Assembly: GCA_964454305.1 (NCBI GenBank)
Contig: CAYVXX010000036.1
Span: 1 to 22,022, forward strand
DNA from: JAUSPI01 sp964454305
GTDB taxonomy: Bacteria > Desulfobacterota > Syntrophia > Syntrophales > JADFWA01
Reading direction: 5' to 3'
Length of the DNA stretch: 22,022 bases
How positions within the stretch are numbered: the stretch's first letter is position 1; each line of letters begins with the position of its first letter. Positions 15,816 through 22,022 of this stretch are shown piece by piece. Both the position numbers and the translations under genes were made by a program. Under the pieces are notes generated by a model that saw only the letters and a list, made by a program, of their open reading frames with translations, did not search any database and was not told the DNA's origin.

Positions 15816-15926
15816 AGCTCCCCGCAGCAAGCTGCGGGGAATCTCCGACTGTTAAGGAAATTTGTTGATTTTATTCGCTCGCTAACCCCGCTGCAAGCAA
15901 CGGGGAATGCGCTCGCTGGTCAGTTC
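15809..15926 (+). repeat. Composite REP-like repeat with nested hairpin insertion
   Basis: The unit has a perfect hairpin CCCCGCAGC-AA-GCTGCGGGG (15820-15839), the shared tract AATCTCCGACTGTTAAGGAA, then TTCGCTCGCT. Inside the last part a second hairpin (CCCCG 15886-15890 with CGGGG 15901-15905) is inserted between two copies of CGCTCGCT (15876-15883 and 15910-15917); after it GGTCAGTTCAA resumes the plain repeat seen at 12943-12952. It lies between modA and mop, so it could also tune mRNA stability, as REP sequences do behind binding-protein genes. Confidence 0.75.
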
Positions 15927-15954
15927 AAGATATGGAAAATAGGAGGTATATATT

Positions 15955-16161
15955 ATGGAGATAAGCGCAAGAAATAGATTGGAAGGCACTGTCAAGGAAA
16001 TTAAGTTGGGACAAGTTATGGCTGAAATTACTCTCAAGATAGGGGAGAATGAGCTAACTGGCCTAGTAACAAAGACATCGGCTGAGCGATTGGGATTAAA
16101 GGTTGGCGACAGGGCATTTGCTTTAGTTAAAGCTACGGAAGTAATGGTAGGTAAAGAGTAA
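15955..16161 (+). CDS. mop: Molbindin (single Mop/TOBE domain oxyanion-binding protein)
   Basis: The 68-residue protein is a complete stand-alone Mop domain beginning SARNRLEGTVKEI, with LTGLVTKTSAERLGLKVGD and a final strand VKATEVMVGKE. Molbindins assemble into hexamers that bind molybdate or tungstate in the cytoplasm and are thought to buffer or store them. It has an excellent ribosome-binding site (AGGAGG, 8 bases before ATG). It lies between the modA-like and modB-like genes, which is an unusual place for it. Because both ModE proteins in this window lack Mop domains, this protein might supply the sensing function in trans; that is speculation. Confidence 0.93.
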   Translation: MEISARNRLEGTVKEIKLGQVMAEITLKIGENELTGLVTKTSAERLGLKVGDRAFALVKATEVMVGKE

Positions 16162-16305
16162 CTATTGTTTGTCTGGATATGCATTGTGAGGCCACATCAC
16201 TAAAATAACTGGCCAAACCTTGTATATCTGAAGTGATCAAAAGACTTGAGCTTTGCGGTGCCGGAAGCCTTGGACGCCTGCATTATGCAACCACGGGAAT
16301 GAACA

Positions 16306-17106
16306 ATGTTAAGCAAATTGAATGCATCAAAAATCAAGATCATTACAATACTTTTTAGTCTGCTTCTTGCCATTTTTATTTTGGTGCAGATCATCTGTGT
16401 CATCACACATACCACGCTTCCGGCGCTGATCATAAGCCTCTGTTCCGAAGAGATACTGTTTGCCATAGAACTAAGCCTGCTAACCTCTTTTATATCGACC
16501 ATTTTGTGTATTATCATATCCATACCAACGGCATACGCACTCGCCAGGTACGACTTTTTTGGAAAGAGCCTGATCAATACCATACTGGATGCTCCATTAG
16601 CCTTACCACCATTAGTCGCCGGTGTGGGCTTGTTGATACTGTTCGGCACAACATCATTCGGGAAAATGCTTGCGGAAGCCGGACTTGTTTTTGTCTTTAC
16701 GCCGCTTGGAATAATAATTGCCCAGTTTTTTGTAAATGTTCCCTTTATGTTCAGGATACTGCGGGGAACATTTCAGGGCATAAATCCGAGATATGAACAC
16801 GTAGCTCAGACGCTTGGCTGTACGGAGCTTCAGGCATTCTGGAATGTCACACTGCCAATGGCAAAAAATGGACTTTTAGCCGGTTCAATCATAACATGGT
16901 CAAAAGGGATAGGCGAGTTCGGGGCGGCGCTGATGCTCGCCGGGGCAACAAGGATGAAGACGGAGACATTACCCATTTCGTTATACCTGAACATGTCGTG
17001 TGGAGAGCTCAACTTGGCCATTGCTGCCGCAACGATCCTGATCATAATTTCCTTGGGGTCTCTCTTCATTTTTGAGAGGTATGGAGGGTTCGCCAGGGTG
17101 TTCTAA
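16306..17106 (+). CDS. modB: Molybdate/tungstate ABC transporter permease (ModB-like)
   Basis: The 266-residue inner-membrane protein has about six hydrophobic segments. The EAA loop lies at about residues 164-184 (EHVAQTLGCTELQAFWNVTL). The segment APLALPPLVAGVGLLILFG is typical of Mo/W permeases, and TWSKGIGEFGAALMLAGATR follows the loop. It is longer than the ModB at 2698, with an extra N-terminal segment, and resembles WtpB-type permeases. It is followed two bases after its stop codon by the ATPase gene. A 144-base stretch separates it from mop. Confidence 0.92.
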   Translation: MLSKLNASKIKIITILFSLLLAIFILVQIICVITHTTLPALIISLCSEEILFAIELSLLTSFISTILCIIISIPTAYALARYDFFGKSLINTILDAPLALPPLVAGVGLLILFGTTSFGKMLAEAGLVFVFTPLGIIIAQFFVNVPFMFRILRGTFQGINPRYEHVAQTLGCTELQAFWNVTLPMAKNGLLAGSIITWSKGIGEFGAALMLAGATRMKTETLPISLYLNMSCGELNLAIAAATILIIISLGSLFIFERYGGFARVF

Positions 17107-17108
17107 GA

Positions 17109-18152
17109 ATGATAAGAATTGAAAATATATATAAAAATCTGGGTGAATTCTTTTTAAAGGATGTCACGCTCGATATAGGAACAGGCGATTACTTGATGAT
17201 ATTAGGTCCTACCGGGGCAGGGAAGACCATTCTCCTGGAGGCAATCGCCGGCATTTATCACCCTGATAGTGGCAAGATCCTGATGGACGGAAAAGATATT
17301 ACAAATATCCCTCCAAGAAAGAGGAATATCAGCATGGTTTATCAGGATTATATGCTTTTCCCCCATTTGACCGTGGAAAAGAATATTGCCTTTGGCCTGA
17401 GGTTAAAGAAGATTCCGAAAGAAAAGACCAAAGAGAAGATAGAGGAGATTGCACGGATGCTGAATATCCGTCATCTGTTTCATCGCTTTCCCGGCACCTT
17501 GAGTGGAGGTGAAAAGCAGAGAATCGCCATAGCGCGGGCGATGGTGACGGAACCCAATGCGCTGCTTTTAGATGAGCCTTTATCCGCACTGGATACACAA
17601 ACAAGAGAAAGCCTACGGTACGAGTTAAAAAAGATTCACTCAGTTACCAAAAGTACTATAGTTCACGTAACGCACAACTTTGAAGAGGTATTTTCCCTTG
17701 GGAACTCTGTGGCGGTGATGAATGAGGGAAAGATCATTCAGGTGGGCAAGCCGGATGATGTATTCAGAAAACCTAACTGCGAATTCGTCGCAAACTTTGT
17801 CGGGGTTGAGAACCTGTTCAGAGGCAAATCTACTGTTAATAATGGTATTTCTGATATTGATATTGACGGGTCAACAATTGTATCTACTACTTGTAAGTCA
17901 GGAGATTGCACCGTCTCCATCAGGCCGGAGGATATCTTGATTTCAAGAAATAAAATAGAGTCAAGCGCCAGAAATTCATTTAGTGGAAAGGTAGTAAGTA
18001 TTATTGATAAGGGCGCAACAATTAAAATAGTGGCTGATTGCGGTATTTCCATTTCTGCCATAATAACAAGGCGATCGTTGGATGATATGAGGTTAAAGGA
18101 AGGAATGTCAGCGTATCTTACCTTTAAGGCGTCCGATGTTCATTTTATTTAG
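17109..18152 (+). CDS. modC: Molybdate/tungstate ABC transporter ATPase (ModC/WtpC-like)
   Basis: The 347-residue ATPase has Walker A GPTGAGKT (33-40), Q-loop VYQDYMLFPHLT (77-88), signature LSGGE (131-135), Walker B ALLLDEP (151-157) and the H-loop His189. The last 80 residues form a TOBE-like regulatory domain (RPEDILISRNKIESSARNSF, ending FKASDVHFI). The pairing with the modB-like gene (two-base gap) is clear. It is a paralogue of the wtpC at 20131: motifs lie at identical positions, and the C-terminal domains align. Mo/W ATPases with this domain may be inhibited by bound oxyanion; whether this one is cannot be seen. Confidence 0.93.
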   Translation: MIRIENIYKNLGEFFLKDVTLDIGTGDYLMILGPTGAGKTILLEAIAGIYHPDSGKILMDGKDITNIPPRKRNISMVYQDYMLFPHLTVEKNIAFGLRLKKIPKEKTKEKIEEIARMLNIRHLFHRFPGTLSGGEKQRIAIARAMVTEPNALLLDEPLSALDTQTRESLRYELKKIHSVTKSTIVHVTHNFEEVFSLGNSVAVMNEGKIIQVGKPDDVFRKPNCEFVANFVGVENLFRGKSTVNNGISDIDIDGSTIVSTTCKSGDCTVSIRPEDILISRNKIESSARNSFSGKVVSIIDKGATIKIVADCGISISAIITRRSLDDMRLKEGMSAYLTFKASDVHFI

Positions 18153-18195
18153 TATGGTGAAAAAGCTTTTAAAATCAAACTTATAGAAGGAGAAT

Positions 18196-19203
18196 ATGAA
18201 AATGGATAGGAAAAGATCAATTTTGATGATTACACTGGTTTTGACATTTTTTGTAACAGGCTTGCTGGTCTATCCACAGACAGGATGGACAGGTGAGAAT
18301 CAGCCAACCGGCAAAGTGATCATATTCAATGCAGGGAGTCTGACTATTCCCTTTGCCAAGATGGAGAAGGAATTTGAGGCCAGATACCCGAAGGTGGACA
18401 TTATGCGGGAGGCGGCGGGGAGCCAGAAATGTGCGAGGAAGATTTCTGACCTGAAAAAACCCTGTGACATTATGGCATCAGCAGATTATACTGTGATAGA
18501 TAAGCTTCTCATCCCCGTATACGCCGACTGGAACATCAGATTTGCCACCAATCGGCTTGTCCTTTGTTATACGGATAAAAGTAGATATGCCGATAAGATT
18601 AATACCGGGAATTGGTACGAAATTCTTCAAAAGAAGGGTGTTGTATGGGGGCATTCCGATCCAAACGCCGATCCCTGTGGTTACCGATCCATCATGGTGC
18701 TTCAATTAGCCGAAAAGTACTATAAGAAACCGGGACTTTATCAAAGGTTTATTAATAGCCGTCCAAAGGAAAATATCAGGCCCAAATCGGTGGAACTGGT
18801 TGCCCTTCTGCAGACCGGACATATGGATTATGCCTGGGAATACCGGTCGGTAGCGGTTCAGCATGAGCTAAAATTCGTGGAACTTCCAGATGAGATCAAT
18901 CTGGGAAACTATAAATATGACAATTTCTATAAACAGGCGACGGTAAAAGTTACGGGGAAAAAGCCGGGCACCTTTCTAACGATGAATGGAAAGTCCTGTA
19001 CCTATGGCGTTGCTTTGGTTAAAAATGCCCCCAACGCGGAGGCGGCAACAGCCTTTCTGCAGTATATGCTTGACCCTCAAGGCGGACTCAAAGTTTTAGA
19101 GGAAATGGGACAGCCTCCTTTTATCCCCTGCAGGGTCCCAACGGCAAAGATGAAGGCACAACTTCCGGAGGCACTGCAAAAACTTGTAGAGGTCAAAGAA
19201 TAG
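18196..19203 (+). CDS. wtpA: Tungstate/molybdate ABC transporter substrate-binding protein WtpA
   Basis: The 335-residue protein belongs to the WtpA branch, known in archaea and anaerobic bacteria for very tight tungstate and molybdate binding. Characteristic segments are VIIFNAGSLTIPFAKMEKEF (41-60), REAAGSQKCARKISDL, CDIMASADYTVID and GHMDYAWEYRSVAVQHEL. The signal peptide (TFFVTGLLVYPQTGW) lacks a lipobox Cys. Two in-frame ATG codons, 18196 and 18202, are available; the second has the better distance (9 bases) from AAGGAG. It begins 43 bases after the modC stop and is separated from wtpB by a 142-base gap holding a strong hairpin. It probably forms the tungstate-selective third importer of the window. 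Confidence 0.9.
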   Translation: MKMDRKRSILMITLVLTFFVTGLLVYPQTGWTGENQPTGKVIIFNAGSLTIPFAKMEKEFEARYPKVDIMREAAGSQKCARKISDLKKPCDIMASADYTVIDKLLIPVYADWNIRFATNRLVLCYTDKSRYADKINTGNWYEILQKKGVVWGHSDPNADPCGYRSIMVLQLAEKYYKKPGLYQRFINSRPKENIRPKSVELVALLQTGHMDYAWEYRSVAVQHELKFVELPDEINLGNYKYDNFYKQATVKVTGKKPGTFLTMNGKSCTYGVALVKNAPNAEAATAFLQYMLDPQGGLKVLEEMGQPPFIPCRVPTAKMKAQLPEALQKLVEVKE

Positions 19204-19258
19204 GATAGGCTTTTTAGTTCTGCCTGACACGGCAACTCTGAAGCACTATTTTGCATTA

Positions 19259-19283
19259 AGGGTCGGGTTTTATGCCCGACCCT
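19259..19283 (+). terminator. Strong hairpin between wtpA and wtpB
   Basis: A perfect 9-bp GC-rich stem AGGGTCGGG/CCCGACCCT with a 7-base loop lies between wtpA and wtpB. It lacks a T run on either strand, so it is more likely an mRNA-stabilising or attenuating structure, which would give more binding protein than permease, than a full terminator. Confidence 0.55.
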
Positions 19284-19345
19284 CACCATACTGATACGCT
19301 TGGAATATTCCCTCCCACCGGAGGAAGGTAAAAAGGAATTATTGG

Positions 19346-20134
19346 ATGACGAAAAAAGAACCGTTTTTCTGGATAACTATTTCATGCGGTTTTGTGATCA
19401 TGGCCTTTATCCTTCTCCCCCTCGTCGAAATGATGACTGCGCCTTCTTTTGCCATGCTCAAGGAAACCATTAAGGACAAAGATGTTGTGCGGTCGATCTG
19501 GTTGAGTATCTACACGGCAGGACTGGCCGCACTTATCTCCTTTGTCTTTGGGACACCCCTTGCGTATCTGCTCGCCCGAACCAACTTCAGGGGAAAAAGA
19601 CTGGTGGAAAGTATTATTGATCTTCCCATCGTCATTCCTCATCCCGTTGTCGGAATTGCGATTCTAAGTGTTGCGGGGAGAAATCATTGGGTCGGTCAGG
19701 TTGCAAGCGAACTGGGCATTCGCATTATGGGAAGTGTAACCGGAATTGTAATTGTTTTGACCTTTGTGGGTATGCCATTTTACATAAATGCAGTTAAAGA
19801 GGGCTTTGAAGCCATCTCTCCCAGGCTGGAAAAAGTTTCACGAAGTCTGGGTGCATCCATGTTCAGCACATTCTCACGAATCACATTTCCACTTGCCTGG
19901 CGCAGCATGCTCACCGGTATCATAATGTGTTCCGCCCGGGCGATCAGTGAGTTTGGAGCGGTCGTAATAGTCGCCTATCATCCTATGATCGCACCGGTAA
20001 TGATTTATGAACGGTTTGAGGCCTACGGTCTGAAATATTCACAACCGGTAGCAGTCTGGCTTGTTTCCATTTGCCTTATCCTGTTCATAGTACTACGTGT
20101 TTTGACCACTGCATCCAGAGAGAAAGAAGCATGA
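19346..20134 (+). CDS. wtpB: Tungstate/molybdate ABC transporter permease WtpB
   Basis: The 262-residue inner-membrane protein has about six hydrophobic segments, the first at about residues 9-28. The EAA loop is at 162-182 (EKVSRSLGASMFSTFSRITF). IIDLPIVIPHPVVGIAILS and ARAISEFGAVVIVAYHPMIA are hallmarks of WtpB-type permeases. An AAGGA ribosome-binding site lies 8 bases before ATG. The stop overlaps the wtpC start codon (ATGA), so the two are translationally coupled. Confidence 0.92.
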   Translation: MTKKEPFFWITISCGFVIMAFILLPLVEMMTAPSFAMLKETIKDKDVVRSIWLSIYTAGLAALISFVFGTPLAYLLARTNFRGKRLVESIIDLPIVIPHPVVGIAILSVAGRNHWVGQVASELGIRIMGSVTGIVIVLTFVGMPFYINAVKEGFEAISPRLEKVSRSLGASMFSTFSRITFPLAWRSMLTGIIMCSARAISEFGAVVIVAYHPMIAPVMIYERFEAYGLKYSQPVAVWLVSICLILFIVLRVLTTASREKEA

Positions 20135-21168
20135 TTAAAACAGAAAACCTGAAGGTCAGCCTGCCGGGATTTGATCTTCATGACATCAATCTTTCCATAG
20201 AGGAGGGCGGTTTCTTCGTCCTGATGGGTCCCACCGGAGCCGGTAAGACAGTTCTTCTGGAAGCAATGGCCGGCCTGATTCCTGTGAAAAGTGGGAGGAT
20301 AATTATCGACGGGAAAGATGTTGCCGGATTGCCGTCTGAGAAACGGGGAGTTAGTATTGTCTATCAGGACTATGCCCTTTTTCCTCACCTCACCGTTATG
20401 GAAAACATTAAATACGGTCTCCACTTTCAGAAACTTGACAGAAAAGAAGCCGATCAAAGATTGAATGCCCTCATTTACAAACTTGATCTTGCAAACCTTG
20501 AGAAGCGTTTTCCTGCAAACCTGAGTGGTGGCGAGTTGCAGAGGGTTGCCCTGGCACGGGCGCTTATGGTCAACCCGAGAATACTTCTTCTTGATGAGCC
20601 GCTCTCCGCCCTGGATCCTCGTTTCCGGGAAGAGATACGCAGTGGACTGAAAAAACTTCACCAATCTTCCAAGGTAACTTTTTTCATGGTAACTCATGAT
20701 TTCGCGGAGGCACTTTCTCTGGCAGATCAGGCTGCGGTAATGAGTGATGGGAGGATAGAACAGACAGGGAGTATGGAAGATATTTTTCAAAGACCATGCT
20801 CTAAGTTTGTGGCAGATTTTGTGGGAATGAAAAATCTCTTTCTGGCAAGATTCACCGGTTCGAAGGCTACCATAGATAATCTGGAAATCGAACTCGGCAG
20901 GACACCTGTCAACGCTCATGGATACATAGCCATAAGGCCTGAGGACATTGTACTCAGCAAAGAATCATTCACCTCAAGTATGAGGAATTCATTCAGAGGA
21001 ACTGTTTCGGGGGTGTTTGACGGGGGATTTTACTATGAAGTTCACGTCAGGGTAGGAGAAACAACCTTCAAATCACTGATAACTAAAAGATCCCTCTTCG
21101 AACTGAAGATTCAGGAAGGGATGGATGCTTATATTGCTTTCAAATCAACCGCTATCCATAATTTCTAA
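20131..21168 (+). CDS. wtpC: Tungstate/molybdate ABC transporter ATPase WtpC
   Basis: The 345-residue ATPase has Walker A GPTGAGKT (33-40), Q-loop VYQDYALFPHLT (77-88), signature LSGGE (131-135), Walker B ILLLDEP (151-157), the H-loop His189 and a C-terminal TOBE-like domain (RPEDIVLSKESFTSSMRNSF). ATG 20131 is chosen because it overlaps the wtpB stop as ATGA and aligns with the paralogue's start; an upstream in-frame start at 20071 would lie inside wtpB. It energises uptake through WtpB. No terminator with a clear T run is seen behind it. Confidence 0.93.
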   Translation: MIKTENLKVSLPGFDLHDINLSIEEGGFFVLMGPTGAGKTVLLEAMAGLIPVKSGRIIIDGKDVAGLPSEKRGVSIVYQDYALFPHLTVMENIKYGLHFQKLDRKEADQRLNALIYKLDLANLEKRFPANLSGGELQRVALARALMVNPRILLLDEPLSALDPRFREEIRSGLKKLHQSSKVTFFMVTHDFAEALSLADQAAVMSDGRIEQTGSMEDIFQRPCSKFVADFVGMKNLFLARFTGSKATIDNLEIELGRTPVNAHGYIAIRPEDIVLSKESFTSSMRNSFRGTVSGVFDGGFYYEVHVRVGETTFKSLITKRSLFELKIQEGMDAYIAFKSTAIHNF

Positions 21169-21341
21169 GTTTTTCATTATAAAGGACGATTGGTGCTGAG
21201 ATTATTTTAATTTCAAAAGTTCCAGTGTTGAGGTCTGCTAAGTAAGAAGCAGATGAAGTTTCCCGGTCAACGGAGAAGTGTTTTTCCTTGACCTGACCTT
21301 AAATGGAACTTCCCAATAGTTTCGATAGATTATATTTCCGC

Positions 21342-21371
21342 TTGACATCCTGACACATAACAATATATAAG
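21342..21371 (+). promoter_or_regulatory. Promoter of tRNA-Glu
   Basis: TTGACA (21342-21347) and TATAAG (21366-21371) are 18 bases apart, a near-consensus sigma-70 promoter. Transcription would begin about 15 bases before the mature tRNA. The 21169-21341 stretch before it shows nothing recognisable. Confidence 0.7.
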
Positions 21372-21393
21372 CGTCTACTTTACACTATATCGC

Positions 21394-21469
21394 GTCCCCA
21401 TCGTCTAGTGGCCTAGGACACTGGCCTTTCACGCCGGCGACCGGGGTTCGACTCCCCGTGGGGACGCCA
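21394..21469 (+). tRNA. tRNA-Glu (anticodon TTC)
   Basis: The 76-base gene folds into a complete cloverleaf. The acceptor stem is GTCCCCA/TGGGGAC, the anticodon stem CTGGC/GCCGG encloses CTTTCAC with anticodon TTC, and the T arm contains GGGGTTCGACTCCCC. The discriminator base is G and CCA is encoded. It reads GAA and GAG codons. It has its own promoter and terminator. No integrase or attachment-site duplication is seen beside it. Confidence 0.97.
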
Positions 21470-21478
21470 AGCAATGTC

Positions 21479-21516
21479 AAAGGGTTAACCCGGCACGGGT
21501 TAGCCCTTTTTGTTTT
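21479..21516 (+). terminator. Intrinsic terminator of tRNA-Glu
   Basis: A 14-bp stem (AAAGGGTTAACCCG with CGGGTTAGCCCTTT, one G-T pair) with a three-base loop is followed by a T-rich tract ending TTTGTTTT. Confidence 0.9.
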
Positions 21517-21575
21517 ACCGAGTGAAAAACTGAGTGAATTTCCGATAAATTTTTCAAGCTGTCCTTTTCGAAATA

Positions 21576-21736
21576 TTGAACTGAACAGCGAGCGAACACA
21601 AAAAATATTTTCCTTACCCCGATAAACGGGATAAGTCCCACTAAAGGGGATAAATGCGTTAACGAAATTATTTTCTGGCAGAAAATAATTTCTAACTTAC
21701 TAAACAGTCGGAGATTCCCCGCAACCTGTTGCGGGG
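21576..21736 (-). repeat. REP-like composite repeat with internal long palindrome
   Basis: This is an inverted copy of the repeat at 15.8 kb. Its ends are shared exactly: 21576-21594 (complement of CGCTCGCTGTTCAGTTCAA) and 21703-21722 (complement of GCGGGGAATCTCCGACTGTT, 20 bases identical to 15834-15853). The end hairpin CCCCGCAAC-CT-GTTGCGGGG is at 21717-21736. In between lie two imperfect 19-base tandem units (21616-21634 and 21635-21653, CCC...TAAA.GGG.ATAA) and a perfect 14-bp palindrome around one central base (21664-21692). No transposase is present. Confidence 0.75.
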
Positions 21737-21743
21737 GGCATCA

Positions 21744-22022
21744 CTAATGGTCTTTTTCCCTGTGGGATTTTAAAATATGCTTCAGCGTAAACCATTTTTT
21801 GATGCCGGGCATTACGTTATGGATATTGTCCAGGTTCTCCCTTGCCGCCTTCTCGCCTTCCCGGATTAGATTCATTGCGTGTGAAAAATCGGACCAGTGC
21901 AAGTTCCCGACATCGGGACGGATGATAACATCTGCGTCCATCAGTTCGTAATTTTCCAGGTAGTGTGACCTGATTTCGGTGGCCCTGTAAAAGACGTCCT
22001 TTGCAGTCCGGAATTCCTCTTC
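21744..22022 (-). CDS. Patatin-like phospholipase (RssA/NTE family), C-terminal end
   Basis: The frame is open to the window's end, giving the last 92 residues of a larger protein. ADVIIRPDVG followed by WSDFSHAMNLIREGEKAARE is typical of the end of RssA-type patatin-like phospholipases, where the amphipathic tail follows the catalytic Asp-Gly region. The Ser-Asp catalytic dyad itself lies outside the window. It would be a serine lipid acyl hydrolase. It converges with the tRNA gene; a REP-like repeat lies directly behind its stop codon. Confidence 0.75.
   Translation of the reverse strand, partial: EEEFRTAKDVFYRATEIRSHYLENYELMDADVIIRPDVGNLHWSDFSHAMNLIREGEKAARENLDNIHNVMPGIKKWFTLKHILKSHREKDH

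Noticed and set aside
16233..16359. Short frame before the second modB with a peptide LCGAGSLGRLHYA reminiscent of the start of a binding protein
   Set aside because: About 42 codons, overlapping the modB start in another frame, without signal peptide or continuing similarity. Resemblance of a few residues is not sufficient.
21394..21736. tRNA-Glu as integration site of a genomic island
   Set aside because: No integrase gene and no duplicated 3' tRNA end are visible in the window.

Overview
The window looks like a metagenome-derived contig (it holds a gap of exactly 100 N) from an anaerobic bacterium, most likely a member of the former Deltaproteobacteria (Desulfobacterota). The reasons are a twin-arginine, selenocysteine-containing formate dehydrogenase of the Desulfovibrio FdhAB type, FdhE, FmdE/MoeA-like fusion proteins, and a tRNA-Glu of the form common in that group. 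The lineage is an inference. The family calls rest on motifs read by eye.

Layout. 1-1062: 3' end of a Ski2-like helicase. 1118-1471 (-): a ModE-like regulator reduced to its DNA-binding domain, divergent from a first molybdate transporter, modABC (1948-3769; modC is interrupted by the assembly gap). Running on from it is an FmdE-zinc ribbon-MoeA-like fusion (3769-5403), two DUF364 'heavy-metal chelation' proteins (5523-6269, 6401-7156) and a second FmdE gene (7177-7779) with a decayed MoeA-like remnant behind it. On the minus strand follows a formate dehydrogenase operon, fdhA (Sec; 9714-12737), fdhB and fdhE, with a strong hairpin terminator between fdhB and fdhE. Further right are a second DNA-binding-only ModE (13266-13625, -) and an HTH/periplasmic-binding-like regulator (13920-14798, -). 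The latter is divergent from a second Mo transporter (modA-like 15036, molbindin 15955, modB 16306, modC 17109), followed by a third, tungstate-type transporter (wtpA 18196, wtpB 19346, wtpC 20131). The right end has tRNA-Glu(UUC) with promoter and terminator, and the 3' end of a patatin-like gene.

Theme. Almost everything between 1118 and 21168 concerns molybdenum or tungsten: three oxyanion importers, a cytosolic oxyanion-binding Mop protein, three candidate regulators, putative cofactor or metal-handling proteins, and a formate dehydrogenase that would consume the metal cofactor. The most interesting structural signal is a palindrome with one architecture, TATGTYA-N4-TRACATA. It occurs upstream of modABC, upstream of fdhA and upstream of the second modE gene, and would tie uptake, enzyme and regulator into one metal regulon. 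A dispersed family of REP-like hairpin repeats (near 1.6, 12.9, 13.2, 13.8, 15.8 and 21.6 kb) punctuates the block and suggests it has been rearranged or assembled from parts; the DUF364, second FmdE and second mod genes are visibly more AT-rich than the first modABC/fmdE-moeA block.
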